A stretch of DNA of 52,500 nt, from positions 1 through 52,500 of the forward strand of contig NZ_CP031941.1 of assembly GCF_003443655.1 (NCBI RefSeq), written 5' to 3'. Source of the stretch: Nostoc sphaeroides. GTDB taxonomy: Bacteria; Cyanobacteriota; Cyanobacteriia; Cyanobacteriales; Nostocaceae. The notes beneath the pieces are model-generated. The model had not been told where the DNA came from, searched no databases, and worked only from the letters and a program-made list of their open reading frames with translations. Below are positions 1 to 7,016 of this stretch, piece after piece. The translations under genes were made by a program, and so were the position numbers. Each line of letters begins with the position of its first letter. The first letter of the stretch is position 1.

Positions 1-2
1 TT

Positions 3-524
3 ACACTCTACATTGCAGCTAGTTTGGATGGCTACATCGCTCGCAGTGATGGTGGAATTGATTGGCTGTCAATCCTTGATATAGAAGGTGAAGACTACGG
101 TTACACTGATTTCTACGAATCGATTGATGCGATCGTGTTAGGTAGCAAGACGTATGAAGTAGGGCTTGGTTTTGATAAATGGCCTTATCCAGACAAAAAA
201 TCCTTCGTTTTCACCCAGCGCCATCTCCAATCTGATCGTGAAGACGTTACATTTGTTTCTGATACAGTAGAGCCAGCCTTAGCAAATATAGAAGCTCAAG
301 GTTATGAAAACATCTGGTTAGTTGGTGGTGGAGCATTAATCAATTCGTTTCTTCAGCACAGCTTGATTGACGAATATATTATTTCAACTATTCCAATTAT
401 CTTAGGTGACGGTATACGCCTTTTCCCGCCACCTAGCCCTGAAGAAAAATTGGAGCTGATTAACTCAAAACAATATTCTACTGGCTTAGTTCAGGCACAT
501 TATAGGCGAAAAGAAAACGTTTAA
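3..524 (+). CDS. Dihydrofolate reductase family protein (RibD C-terminal-like), 5' end cut by window
   Basis: The frame is open from base 3 and begins inside the conserved first strand (LYIAASLDGYIA), so the start codon lies upstream of the window. The sequence then runs through DWL, an IDAIVLGSKTYE segment and a late LVGGGALINSFLQ glycine motif, the pattern of the small stand-alone DHFR-fold family (YyaP/YwjB-like, RibD C-terminal domain). These are probably NADPH-dependent reductases, but most members have no proven substrate. Apart from the missing first residues it is about full length for the family. The internal TTG at base 24 is not a credible start, because conserved residues precede it. 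Confidence 0.85.
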   Translation, partial: TLYIAASLDGYIARSDGGIDWLSILDIEGEDYGYTDFYESIDAIVLGSKTYEVGLGFDKWPYPDKKSFVFTQRHLQSDREDVTFVSDTVEPALANIEAQGYENIWLVGGGALINSFLQHSLIDEYIISTIPIILGDGIRLFPPPSPEEKLELINSKQYSTGLVQAHYRRKENV

Positions 525-567
525 AAATTTATAATTGATAATCATGCTTCAAGTAGTGAGAAGTCCG

Positions 568-598
568 AGGATCGGCTTCCAAGGCTCGGAACTTCGTG
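568..598. other. Imperfect hairpin downstream of the DHFR-like gene
   Basis: AAGTCCGAG pairs with CTCGGAACTT with one bulged base. It lies about 45 bases after the stop codon at 524, with no T-run after it. It could be a weak transcript end or a dispersed palindrome. Confidence 0.3.
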
Positions 599-668
599 GA
601 ATTTAAACACCACCTGAAACGTCACTACCGTTATTAGGCATTGAGTATCAATCCTTATTAATTATGGA

Positions 669-1031
669 TTACGAATCAGTGCTTGAAACAACCTCAAGAA
701 GCTTCTGAACAGCTTCGCTAAACTGCTCGTAAGGTGAAACTCCTACGATTGTTTCTGCTAAATCACCATCTTTAAAAATTAAAACTGCTGGAATACTGCG
801 AAGACCGAATCTTTTAAAAATTGGCTTGTTGCTGTCAACATCTACCTTAACAACTTTGGCGCGACCTTTGTATTCCTCGGCAAGTTGATCCATTAAGGGA
901 CTGATCAAGCGACAGGGCCCACACCAAGTAGCAGTAAAATCAACAACAACAACTTTCTCTTCACTTCCATTTAAAACAGTATCAAATTCGCTTTCTTGAA
1001 CGTAAGCAACTATGTCAGTATCTGTAGACAT
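669..1031 (-). CDS. trxA: Thioredoxin
   Basis: This 120-residue protein has the thioredoxin fold order beta-alpha-beta. It carries the catalytic WCGPC at residues 36-40 and the cis-proline in RSIPAVLIF. It acts as a cytosolic dithiol-disulfide reductase, normally reduced by thioredoxin reductase. Cyanobacteria carry several thioredoxins. The FTATWCGPC active-site context and the SIPAVLIF segment (where canonical m-type has a Thr after the cis-Pro) suit an accessory cyanobacterial type, so assignment to the essential m-type is not certain. The gene stands alone, with about 220 bases before the next minus-strand gene. Confidence 0.9.
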   Translation of the reverse strand: MSTDTDIVAYVQESEFDTVLNGSEEKVVVVDFTATWCGPCRLISPLMDQLAEEYKGRAKVVKVDVDSNKPIFKRFGLRSIPAVLIFKDGDLAETIVGVSPYEQFSEAVQKLLEVVSSTDS

Positions 1032-1249
1032 TTTCTAATCCTTTAGTGTCAAACTCAAATTTCAGCAAAAAGCTAACTATACAAACTATACTCCCTTCTG
1101 CCTGTTAGATTCACCAGTCGCCTACATTGGTAAACCCCCACATCTGACTTTTGCTTAATAGCGTGGATTTAATAACCTACAACTTTCTTACGTAGGATGC
1201 TGCATTAATGCACCCTACCAACCGACATAATCCAAAAGGCGTAGAACCG

Positions 1250-1690
1250 TCAAGAGTCATTCTCTGGAGAAAACAGTTCTAACAACCCAATTGTGCCTAC
1301 GAAAAAAGTATAAGTAGCATATTTTATTGGCATCTTTTTTCTTGAAGGTGCATAAAAAGCTGCTATAATACTTTCGATAAAATGGCTAGTCATGGCAAAA
1401 CGCTCAATCCAAAAAATTGGATTAAGGCTACTTGGCAGATTAGTATTAGTTATTACTGTATAAATATTCCATGATTCCAATCCAATTGCGCTTGTTATAA
1501 GGATTGTAGATATAATTTTTACGAAGGTAAAAATGTATCTTTTTATTTTGAATTTTGAATTTTGAATTTTGAATTGATTCATAAGTTTGAAGTTCATATC
1601 ATTCACAAAAAATTGTTTAAAATATCCAGCAAGACTCGGTGAAGTAACACACAAGTTAATGTGTGGCGACTTACGCAAAAACTTTCTCAA
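1250..1690 (-). CDS. Unknown small membrane protein
   Basis: I do not recognise the family. The C-terminal 90 residues hold three hydrophobic stretches (about 51-67, 86-112 with interruptions, 124-138) that look like membrane helices. The N-terminal residues from about 41 to 50 (FKIQNSKFKI) are only the translation of an ATTTTGA heptamer repeat, and the codons before it look non-coding. The true start is therefore probably one of the Met codons at residues 32 or 37, just before the repeat, or the gene has gained a repeat in its 5' end. Existence as a protein is likely, the start is not resolved. Confidence 0.5.
   Translation of the reverse strand: MRKFLRKSPHINLCVTSPSLAGYFKQFFVNDMNFKLMNQFKIQNSKFKIKRYIFTFVKIISTILITSAIGLESWNIYTVITNTNLPSSLNPIFWIERFAMTSHFIESIIAAFYAPSRKKMPIKYATYTFFVGTIGLLELFSPENDS
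1545..1575. repeat. Heptamer tandem repeat (STRR), ATTTTGA
   Basis: Four consecutive ATTTTGA units plus a partial one. This is the typical Nostoc short tandemly repeated repeat. It lies inside the 5' part of the membrane-protein reading frame on the other strand. Confidence 0.9.
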
Positions 1691-2153
1691 ACTATTCGCC
1701 CTGTCGCGTCAGTTGCTACCCTGCCTTAACGCTAAGAGCGAACAAGTTTCTTAACCGCAAGGACGCACTGGCTTCTCTATGCTTCTGTGGTAGCCTGCGG
1801 CAAGCCGCTTTACGTTTTTCTGGTTCCTATATGTGTTATCTAAAATTCCCCTTAAGTCAACCAATCTTATATCATGATTTCCATTTTTGTAAAAGCATCT
1901 AAAAATACGGGCATGGTGTATTAAGCCTGCTGTACCCGTAAATACTACTACCGCAAGGCGGAAGTCACGCATTCACGCATAATTCTATTCCAAGCTTTTG
2001 CGCCATAAGAAAATGGTATGTTTATTTAGGCTGTGCTGTACTACAAGTAATAAAGATTAAATTACCAGATATTTAAAAAATGGTGAAATTGTGGAATAAT
2101 ACATAGGTGGTAAATTTAACTGCATTCCATAAATTGATAAAAAATATAAAGCT
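1691..2153. other. Gene-free stretch rich in small dispersed repeats
   Basis: I see no credible gene. The segment holds fragments that recur in the window, such as the palindromic GTAGCCTGCGGCAAGCCGC (compare 17105-17125) and TACCGCAAGGCGGAAGTCACG (compare 31940-32050). Open frames here have no coding character. Confidence 0.6.
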
Positions 2154-2363
2154 ATGATTACTCAACATTACAATTCAATTCATTTTGAAAATAACTTGCT
2201 TAAACAAATCAAGGTTAAAGAAAATCAGCTAAAAATTGCACAAGAATCTAATATGCTCCATGTAGCCGAAGCATTACAAGATGAATTATTAAAGTTACAA
2301 AGTCAATTGTCAGAGCCGCAAGACGTTGAAGTTCAAGCGTTGATGGGTTTGCTAGATGATTGA
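2154..2363 (+). CDS. Small unknown protein, predicted helical
   Basis: A 69-residue protein that I do not recognise. It is rich in Gln, Leu, Lys and Glu, with heptad-like spacing from about residue 13 to 52 (ENNLLKQIKVKENQLKIAQ onward), so a short coiled coil is likely. The tail is acidic (ALMGLLDD). The start ATG follows an A-rich leader (AAAAAATATAAAGCT) without a clear Shine-Dalgarno sequence. It stands alone, about 115 bases from the convergent secreted-protein gene at 2478. The composition is protein-like and free of repeat sequence, which favours a real gene. Confidence 0.55.
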   Translation: MITQHYNSIHFENNLLKQIKVKENQLKIAQESNMLHVAEALQDELLKLQSQLSEPQDVEVQALMGLLDD

Positions 2364-2477
2364 TATTGTAAATTTGTGTTGCAAAGTTTATTAAAACACA
2401 AAAGCTCTGTAAAAAGGAACCAGGGCATACTGATTATGATGCCTGTGCTTCTAAGGTTTCATAACGCATAATAATTC

Positions 2478-2801
2478 TTACCTAGTTAAGATATTAGAGT
2501 TTTGCTGAGTATGGGGTATTTTTTTCTGCGGTACTGAATGAATTTTAAGAACAGGTTTAATTGAGCGCAGTTGCCTTTGCCGAAGAATTTGAATTTCTCT
2601 CTCAATCGAATTTTTTCCTTGCCTAAAAAAGTCTTGAGAGTTATATGGAACTAAGTCACGGGATAAATGTTGAGCTTGTGCTGGAGTCAAACTAGGAAGG
2701 GATTGTTGAGCATTGGCAGAAGTTTGTATAGCCAGGAAAAAAGCTGTTGAAACCACCAAGAGTTTTATTTTTATACATCTGGTGAATATCAGGTTTAACA
2801 T
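2478..2801 (-). CDS. Small secreted protein of unknown function
   Basis: A 107-residue protein with an N-terminal signal peptide: basic start (TRCIKIK), hydrophobic core LLVVSTAFFLAIQ and a likely cleavage after SANA. The mature part is Gln-, Arg- and Pro-rich, polar and without cysteines. I do not recognise a domain. It is probably periplasmic or exported. It faces the 69-residue gene and has about 900 bases of repeat-filled DNA upstream, so it is likely a single-gene transcript. Confidence 0.6.
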   Translation of the reverse strand: MLNLIFTRCIKIKLLVVSTAFFLAIQTSANAQQSLPSLTPAQAQHLSRDLVPYNSQDFFRQGKNSIEREIQILRQRQLRSIKPVLKIHSVPQKKIPHTQQNSNILTR

Positions 2802-3039
2802 GATTGATACATCCGTTGCGTGAATTATCTTTCAAACCATCTTGTATTGGTCTGATTATAAATAAAATACACTTATTGGCTTATTAATTACTTCCCACAA
2901 AGGGGTGAATTAATCAGCGAAAGCTTTATCGAAGAGCAATATTGGCATCAGTCGTCAGAATACAGGAAAGCTAAACTGAGCAGAAATTGCGGATAGGGGA
3001 CTTCCAAATAAAAAAATACTCAACTACTTCTTGTGGGGT

Positions 3040-3173
3040 CAATACGGTTCGGTTAAGCCAAAAGACGCGATAAATCGCCGTCAAGACAAAGGATTAATTA
3101 TTGTACAGACGGCGATTTATCGCGTCTTTGTGATTTAGAATTTTCATCAAAAAACCCTAACCGAACCGTATTG
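3040..3173. mobile_element. MITE family 1, copy 1 (134 bp) with 10-bp target duplication
   Basis: The ends are inverted repeats: CAATACGGTTCGGTTAAG on the left and CCTAACCGAACCGTATTG on the right. They are flanked by identical direct repeats CTTGTGGGGT at 3030-3039 and 3174-3183. The interior is a long palindrome of AAGACGCGATAAATCGCCGT and its complement. This copy differs inside from copies 2-4, which share a GACGCGAAATTTCGCGTC core. There is no transposase gene. Confidence 0.9.
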
Positions 3174-3236
3174 CTTGTGGGGTGGGCGTCTCGCCCGCCC
3201 ACTAGCCCAAGGCGGGCAAGATGCCCACCCCACAAG
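3174..3236. repeat. GC-rich palindrome, target of MITE copy 1
   Basis: CTTGTGGGGTGGGC at the left end pairs with GCCCACCCCACAAG at the right, with further pairing inside (GCGGGC/GCCCGC). Its first ten bases are exactly the duplicated target of the neighbouring MITE, so the palindrome was there before the insertion. Confidence 0.85.
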
Positions 3237-3717
3237 ATTGGGTAATTTATTTGTTAATTGTTGAAAGTCCCTAGCGCAGACTATACCTTTCCTCAATTGT
3301 CTTTAGACGACTTTAGTTATTAAACTGTTGAATTCATTCTGAGGCGGGCTAGATGAGAATGAAATAGCACTTGGAGTTGGGCAGATACGCGATTCGCACC
3401 CTTGGCAATGCATCATCTAAATTACTAGTTTAGCAATGGTATCGATCCGGTTCAGTGATAATGCTGTAATAGATATTTCAGTCTGTAGCAGTCAATACTA
3501 AATCATAAAATTGTATTTTATACAGGCAGTATTTACCAAAATAATAAAATTAGCAACTTAGCTATTCGCTAAACCTCAGTTTGCATACAGTTGATTTACT
3601 AATTTTTAAAATAGGTTAATATAATTTACACTAAAATATATCAGTATTTTAACTGTTGCTTTACCTGTTAATACTTACTTAATATGTAGCACAATCTTTT
3701 CCATTATCTTACTCATC
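3237..3717. other. AT-rich non-coding stretch
   Basis: No open frame of credible quality and no repeat beyond short A/T runs. It probably includes the promoter of the 97-residue gene that begins at 3718. Confidence 0.5.
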
Positions 3718-4011
3718 GTGAAACCTCTTCTACAGACTTACTTAGAACAAGAAATCTGGATACTAGTACGAGATAAGTGGTATTTCGCCACAATTATCGG
3801 AGTTTGGGATGATTTATTGTGGTTTAAACATAGAACTTACAACAAAGATACAGAGGAGGATACTCTCTGGGAAATGGTTGTCAAAATCAGTGAAGTAGTT
3901 GCTATTGATAAAGTTAGGTCTGTTATTAGTAGAAAAGCAGACGTACTTATTTCACGGCTATTAGAAACTGAGCAAGGACTAAACGATCATCATCAAGATC
4001 ATGAACATTAA
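3718..4011 (+). CDS. Unknown protein, 97 residues, GTG start
   Basis: I do not recognise the family. The N-terminal 60 residues (LEQEIWILVRDKWYFATIIGVWDDLLWFKHR) have alternating hydrophobic and aromatic residues, as in a small beta-barrel of SH3 or Sm type. The C-terminus becomes helical and ends in a His/Asp-rich tail (NDHHQDHEH) that might bind metal. The start is GTG, and no in-frame ATG lies near. It stands alone. The coherent amphipathic pattern suggests a real gene. Confidence 0.6.
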   Translation: MKPLLQTYLEQEIWILVRDKWYFATIIGVWDDLLWFKHRTYNKDTEEDTLWEMVVKISEVVAIDKVRSVISRKADVLISRLLETEQGLNDHHQDHEH

Positions 4012-4443
4012 TTAGCTCAATAGTAAAATAATTGCTTGTCTCCTAGATGAATGGATAAAACTTGAGACAAGCAGTATAAATCAGTATGATAGAAGATTGC
4101 CGGATCTCGTAGCTCCCTTTGGGTTGGTTTAGGACTATTTCGTTCAAGACATAAACCGCCCAGAACTAAAGTTCCTCTCTTATAGCCCAAGTCCACTTTA
4201 GTAGACTAATTAAGTTAGGGTGTTAGGGACTTTTGCAAGAAGTCTCTCGATTCCAGGATAAATTTAAGCACTATTACTGAAAAATTATTTGTGTAAAGAG
4301 TAAAAATATGGTTAGGTGATAGTTTTACGAGATATTAAATTTGGGGTGTGATCTGGAAAAAATCAGTATATTATCATACGAGCTTTTCTCGCAATTACCC
4401 TGTGAGGGAGCCTAAAACATAACTTGACGGGAAAGGTACAGAA
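4012..4443. other. Non-coding stretch between two small genes
   Basis: No credible gene or sizeable repeat seen. The last 20 bases contain AGGGAGCC and GGGAAAGG, purine-rich sequence that may serve translation of the gene at 4444. Confidence 0.5.
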
Positions 4444-4785
4444 ATGAAAAAGATATTAGTTTTTAATGCAGTGCTTATCTCGCTTTTTGCGTGGTCTAAT
4501 GGTGCGTTTGCTGGAGAAAGTAGAGGTGGATACATTTCTTATATTGTTACTCTAAATGGAGGAATTGTTTTCAAAATTACAGGTGGCGTGGAATCAGGGC
4601 GAACCAGTTGCAATACCACAGGTCGTTTTGCTGCTTATAAAGATAGCGAACATTATCAAGCTATCTTAACTGCATTTCAAATGGGAAGACAGATAACTCT
4701 TGGTTGGGTTTCAGGACTGGGAACTTGTAACCTGTGGGGTGATTCCGAAGATTTGCGTTGGATTGAAATCAATAGAAATAATTAA
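4444..4785 (+). CDS. Small secreted protein of unknown function
   Basis: A 113-residue protein with a clear signal peptide (MKKILVFNAVLISLFAWSNGAFA, likely cleavage after AFA). The mature domain of about 90 residues has two cysteines (in RTSCNTTGRFA and GTCNLWGD) that could form a disulfide bond, and a motif NTTGRFA followed by a hydrophobic strand. It resembles small periplasmic proteins of beta-rich type, but I cannot name the family. GGGAAAGG precedes the ATG by about 7 bases, and this supports the start. Confidence 0.7.
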   Translation: MKKILVFNAVLISLFAWSNGAFAGESRGGYISYIVTLNGGIVFKITGGVESGRTSCNTTGRFAAYKDSEHYQAILTAFQMGRQITLGWVSGLGTCNLWGDSEDLRWIEINRNN

Positions 4786-4819
4786 TTTCACCAGATGTCT
4801 ATTGTTCTAATTGGTATTA

Positions 4820-5104
4820 GAGGATGTTTGAAAAGTCGTTGGCTGTATCTTTGCATTCTTACCCCCCTTAATCCCCCCTTGTAAAGGGGGGAAACCGGAG
4901 AATCTAGTTCCTTCTCCTTATAAAGGAGGGAAACCGGAGAATCTAGTTCCTTCTCCTTATAAAGGGGGGAAACCGGAGAATCTAGTTCCCTCCCCTTACC
5001 AAAGGGAGGGTTAGGAAAATCTAGTTCCCTCCCCTTACCAAGGGGAGGGTTAGGGTGGGGTAAAAAATATTTGATACATCAATAATAACTTTTCAAACAC
5101 CCTC
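4820..5104. mobile_element. MITE family 2, copy A (285 bp) with TTA target duplication
   Basis: The terminal inverted repeats are GAGGATGTTTGAAAAGTC on the left and AACTTTTCAAACACCCTC on the right, flanked by TTA at 4817-4819 and 5105-5107. The interior carries about four tandem units of roughly 40 bp with the shared core GGAGAATCTAGTTCC and G-rich runs (AAAGGGGGG, GGGAGGGTTAGG). No open frame. A 3-bp TNA duplication with GAG ends recalls IS5-family relatives; this is inference. Confidence 0.85.
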
Positions 5105-5150
5105 TTAGATTGTTCAATCCAAAATCCAAAATCTAAAATTCTTCTCACTG

Positions 5151-5858
5151 CTAAAGGACACGTCCATAACGTGCTATTACTGGATTGGCTGGATTAGATT
5201 GATTATTCAGCCAAGCCCACATTTGATCGCCAACAGAAAAATGCCACCACTCTCTAGGATTACGTTGAAAGCCGGCTTTTAACATTACATCTCCCAATAG
5301 CTGACGGTAAGTGTGATATTTTTGCGCTTGTTGGTGGTCAAAATTGGCATAATAATCTGGGTGCGATCGCTCTGACATTTCATCAATTGGCGAACCCATA
5401 TTTATTATTTGCCTTTTATCATCTACCAACGTCACATCCACCGCCGCACCTGTACTGTGAGGAGGCGGGGTTTTTTCATCCAAACTCGGTACAGCCCAGA
5501 TTTCATAAACCGCTTCCCAAATCTCTTGGCGTTGGTTTGGGGATAATTCTGCATCAGTTAATCCCCTATCTTGCACTGCTTGGGCGAAGCTGTAATCTAC
5601 CATAAACTGCTGGACTGCGATCGGGCGATAAGCATCAAAAATTTGGATACGCCAATTCGGATGCAGGAGATTAAGATAATTTTGCGCTTGGAGCAAATTT
5701 TCAATAACGCTTTTACGGAGATAATAGGGAGAGCGATCGCTATAAGGCGCACCTAATTTTTCATAAGGATGGGGAGATTCCACCGCAAACAATTCTAAAG
5801 GAATCGCTATTATCGGTTCACCACACTCAAAAATCGGGATTTGATGATAAGCTCTCAT
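5151..5858 (-). CDS. D-alanyl-D-alanine dipeptidase, VanX/DdpX-like (peptidase M15D)
   Basis: A zinc dipeptidase of 235 residues. The M15 metal ligands are visible: H134 and D141 in HSTGAAVDV, and H206 in EWWHF with the catalytic E203. The substrate-positioning arginine sits in DAYRP (R78). It would split D-Ala-D-Ala, most likely during peptidoglycan turnover and nutrient recovery rather than for vancomycin resistance, because no vanA/vanH genes are nearby. No signal peptide is seen, so it should be cytosolic. Length is slightly above VanX (about 200 residues). Confidence 0.9.
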   Translation of the reverse strand: MRAYHQIPIFECGEPIIAIPLELFAVESPHPYEKLGAPYSDRSPYYLRKSVIENLLQAQNYLNLLHPNWRIQIFDAYRPIAVQQFMVDYSFAQAVQDRGLTDAELSPNQRQEIWEAVYEIWAVPSLDEKTPPPHSTGAAVDVTLVDDKRQIINMGSPIDEMSERSHPDYYANFDHQQAQKYHTYRQLLGDVMLKAGFQRNPREWWHFSVGDQMWAWLNNQSNPANPVIARYGRVL

Positions 5859-5949
5859 CTAGTCAGCCACACAGGACTTATGAATTTTAAGTAAGCATAG
5901 CATTCTGCGTAACGAGTCTTTTATTCCTCTGTGTCCTTTGCGCCTCTGC

Positions 5950-5978
5950 GTGCAATACCAATTTTTCTCAATCCTGAA
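5950..5978 (+). repeat. 29-bp exact copy of a segment of the decarboxylase gene
   Basis: The 29 bases from 5950 to 5978 are identical, in the same orientation, to 7396-7424 inside the Orn/Lys/Arg decarboxylase gene. The match stops abruptly on both sides. The upstream flank is a common Nostoc repeat (CCTTTGCGCCTCTGCG). Confidence 0.85.
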
Positions 5979-6102
5979 CAGTAAATCAAAAACTTTTTTT
6001 CTAAAGGGTAAACGTTTATAATCTGCTACGTATACAAATTTATATAGCCTTTCCTAATCACATAAGGTACATCATAGCCCCCTCTCGAAGAACCTACGGT
6101 GT

Positions 6103-6354
6103 ACACACAAGTCCTTTCGTTCAGAACACGAGCCTTTTCGTTCAGAACACAAGTCCTTTCGTTCAGAACACGAGCCTTTTCGTCCAGAACACGAGCCTTT
6201 TCGTCCAGAACACAAGTCCTTTCGTCCAGAACACAAGTCCTTTCGTCCAGAACACAAGTCCTTTCGTCCAGAACACAAGTCCTTTCGTCCAGAACACAAG
6301 TCCTTTCGTCCAGAACACAAGTCTTTTCGTTCAGAACACAAGTCTTTTCGTTCT
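6103..6354. repeat. Tandem array of about twelve 21-bp units
   Basis: The unit is AACACAAGTCCTTTCGTCCAG (split for reading: AACACAAGTCC + TTTCGTCCAG). Two variants alternate in the left part (CACGAGCCTTTTCG versus CACAAGTCCTTTCG), and the right part is nearly homogeneous. The period is a multiple of three, so both strands stay open (CSGRKDL-type or SSRTQVL-type repeats), but neither translation looks like a protein. There are no spacers, so it is not a CRISPR array. Confidence 0.9.
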
Positions 6355-6366
6355 TAAAGTAAAAAT

Positions 6367-6627
6367 TTAGGCAATTGCCAAATCATAATGTAAAACTAAG
6401 ATTTCATCTGCTCTCAAAGTCGCCATTGCATATTCAGAACCTTGGGTATCAGCAAACTCGACTAAATAATGATATTCTTCTTCTTGCTCATACACTTCTA
6501 CAATTGTCCCAACTTGCCCACTGGGCAAGCTTTCGATAGAAGTATAATCTGCTTCCAATAGTTGTAATCTCTCAATGGGAATCGGCTTGAGTGTAGCAAT
6601 AGTATCCAAAAGTTTAACTTTTTTCAT
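6367..6627 (-). CDS. DUF4926 family small protein
   Basis: An 86-residue protein with the DUF4926 signature: an N-terminal strand (LLDTIATL), then LPSGQVGTIVEVYEQ, then YLVEFADTQGSEYAMATL and a final hydrophobic strand. The family forms a small SH3-like beta fold and often sits as the second gene in two-gene units of cyanobacteria, which suggests an antitoxin or immunity role (inference). It overlaps the end of the upstream DUF6883 gene by 14 bases, so the two are co-translated. It ends next to the 21-bp repeat array. Confidence 0.8.
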   Translation of the reverse strand: MKKVKLLDTIATLKPIPIERLQLLEADYTSIESLPSGQVGTIVEVYEQEEEYHYLVEFADTQGSEYAMATLRADEILVLHYDLAIA

Positions 6628-6958
6628 TTAACTTCAGAAATGCAGTAATCAAACGTGGATAAACATTATTAGCGGTAGTTTCCCAGATTGTCCGCAGCCT
6701 GATTCCGTCTGTATCAGGTACTATCCAATCTACCTTAAACTGTTGACCAAATTGCGTAGTACTTTGCTGAACAACTTCACCTGCAACTGCTGCTGTTTGA
6801 ATAAGTTCACGCAAAACATCAGCGTTTTCTAGTGTGATTCCTAGAATTGATGCAAAAACTCTAGCTTTATGTTTCCCACTTGGATGTTCTGGGTTTAGAC
6901 AATAACCTATGAGCTTTTGTACAGAAATCTCTGCTTGCTCACCGTTGGGTAATTTCAT
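6614..6958 (-). CDS. DUF6883 family protein
   Basis: A 114-residue protein matching DUF6883: KLPNGEQAEISVQKLIGYCLNPEHPSGKH, then KARVF and a helical segment, then KVDWIVPD and RTIWETTANNVYPRLITAF. This compact fold is also found at the C-terminus of polymorphic toxins. As a stand-alone gene overlapping a DUF4926 gene it fits an uncharacterised toxin-antitoxin or toxin-immunity pair, although no activity is proven to my knowledge. It is transcribed away from the decarboxylase gene, with 58 bases between the two starts, so the promoters must be close together. Confidence 0.75.
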   Translation of the reverse strand: MKLPNGEQAEISVQKLIGYCLNPEHPSGKHKARVFASILGITLENADVLRELIQTAAVAGEVVQQSTTQFGQQFKVDWIVPDTDGIRLRTIWETTANNVYPRLITAFLKLNEKS

Positions 6959-7016
6959 CGTCTATGAATATGCCCTAACAGACTTAAAATTTTATCATTA
7001 ACGGTTTGTTTTTTTA

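Noticed and set aside
3380..3480. tRNA-like segment (GATTCGCACCC)
   Set aside because: No T-loop consensus and no acceptor stem could be paired, so I do not call a tRNA. I saw no other tRNA or rRNA gene.
6103..6354. CRISPR array
   Set aside because: The units are contiguous with no spacers, and no cas gene is nearby.
6072..6362. Open frames on both strands across the 21-bp repeats
   Set aside because: They exist only because the period is a multiple of three and lacks stops. The translations (CSGRKDL, SSRTQVL) have no protein character.
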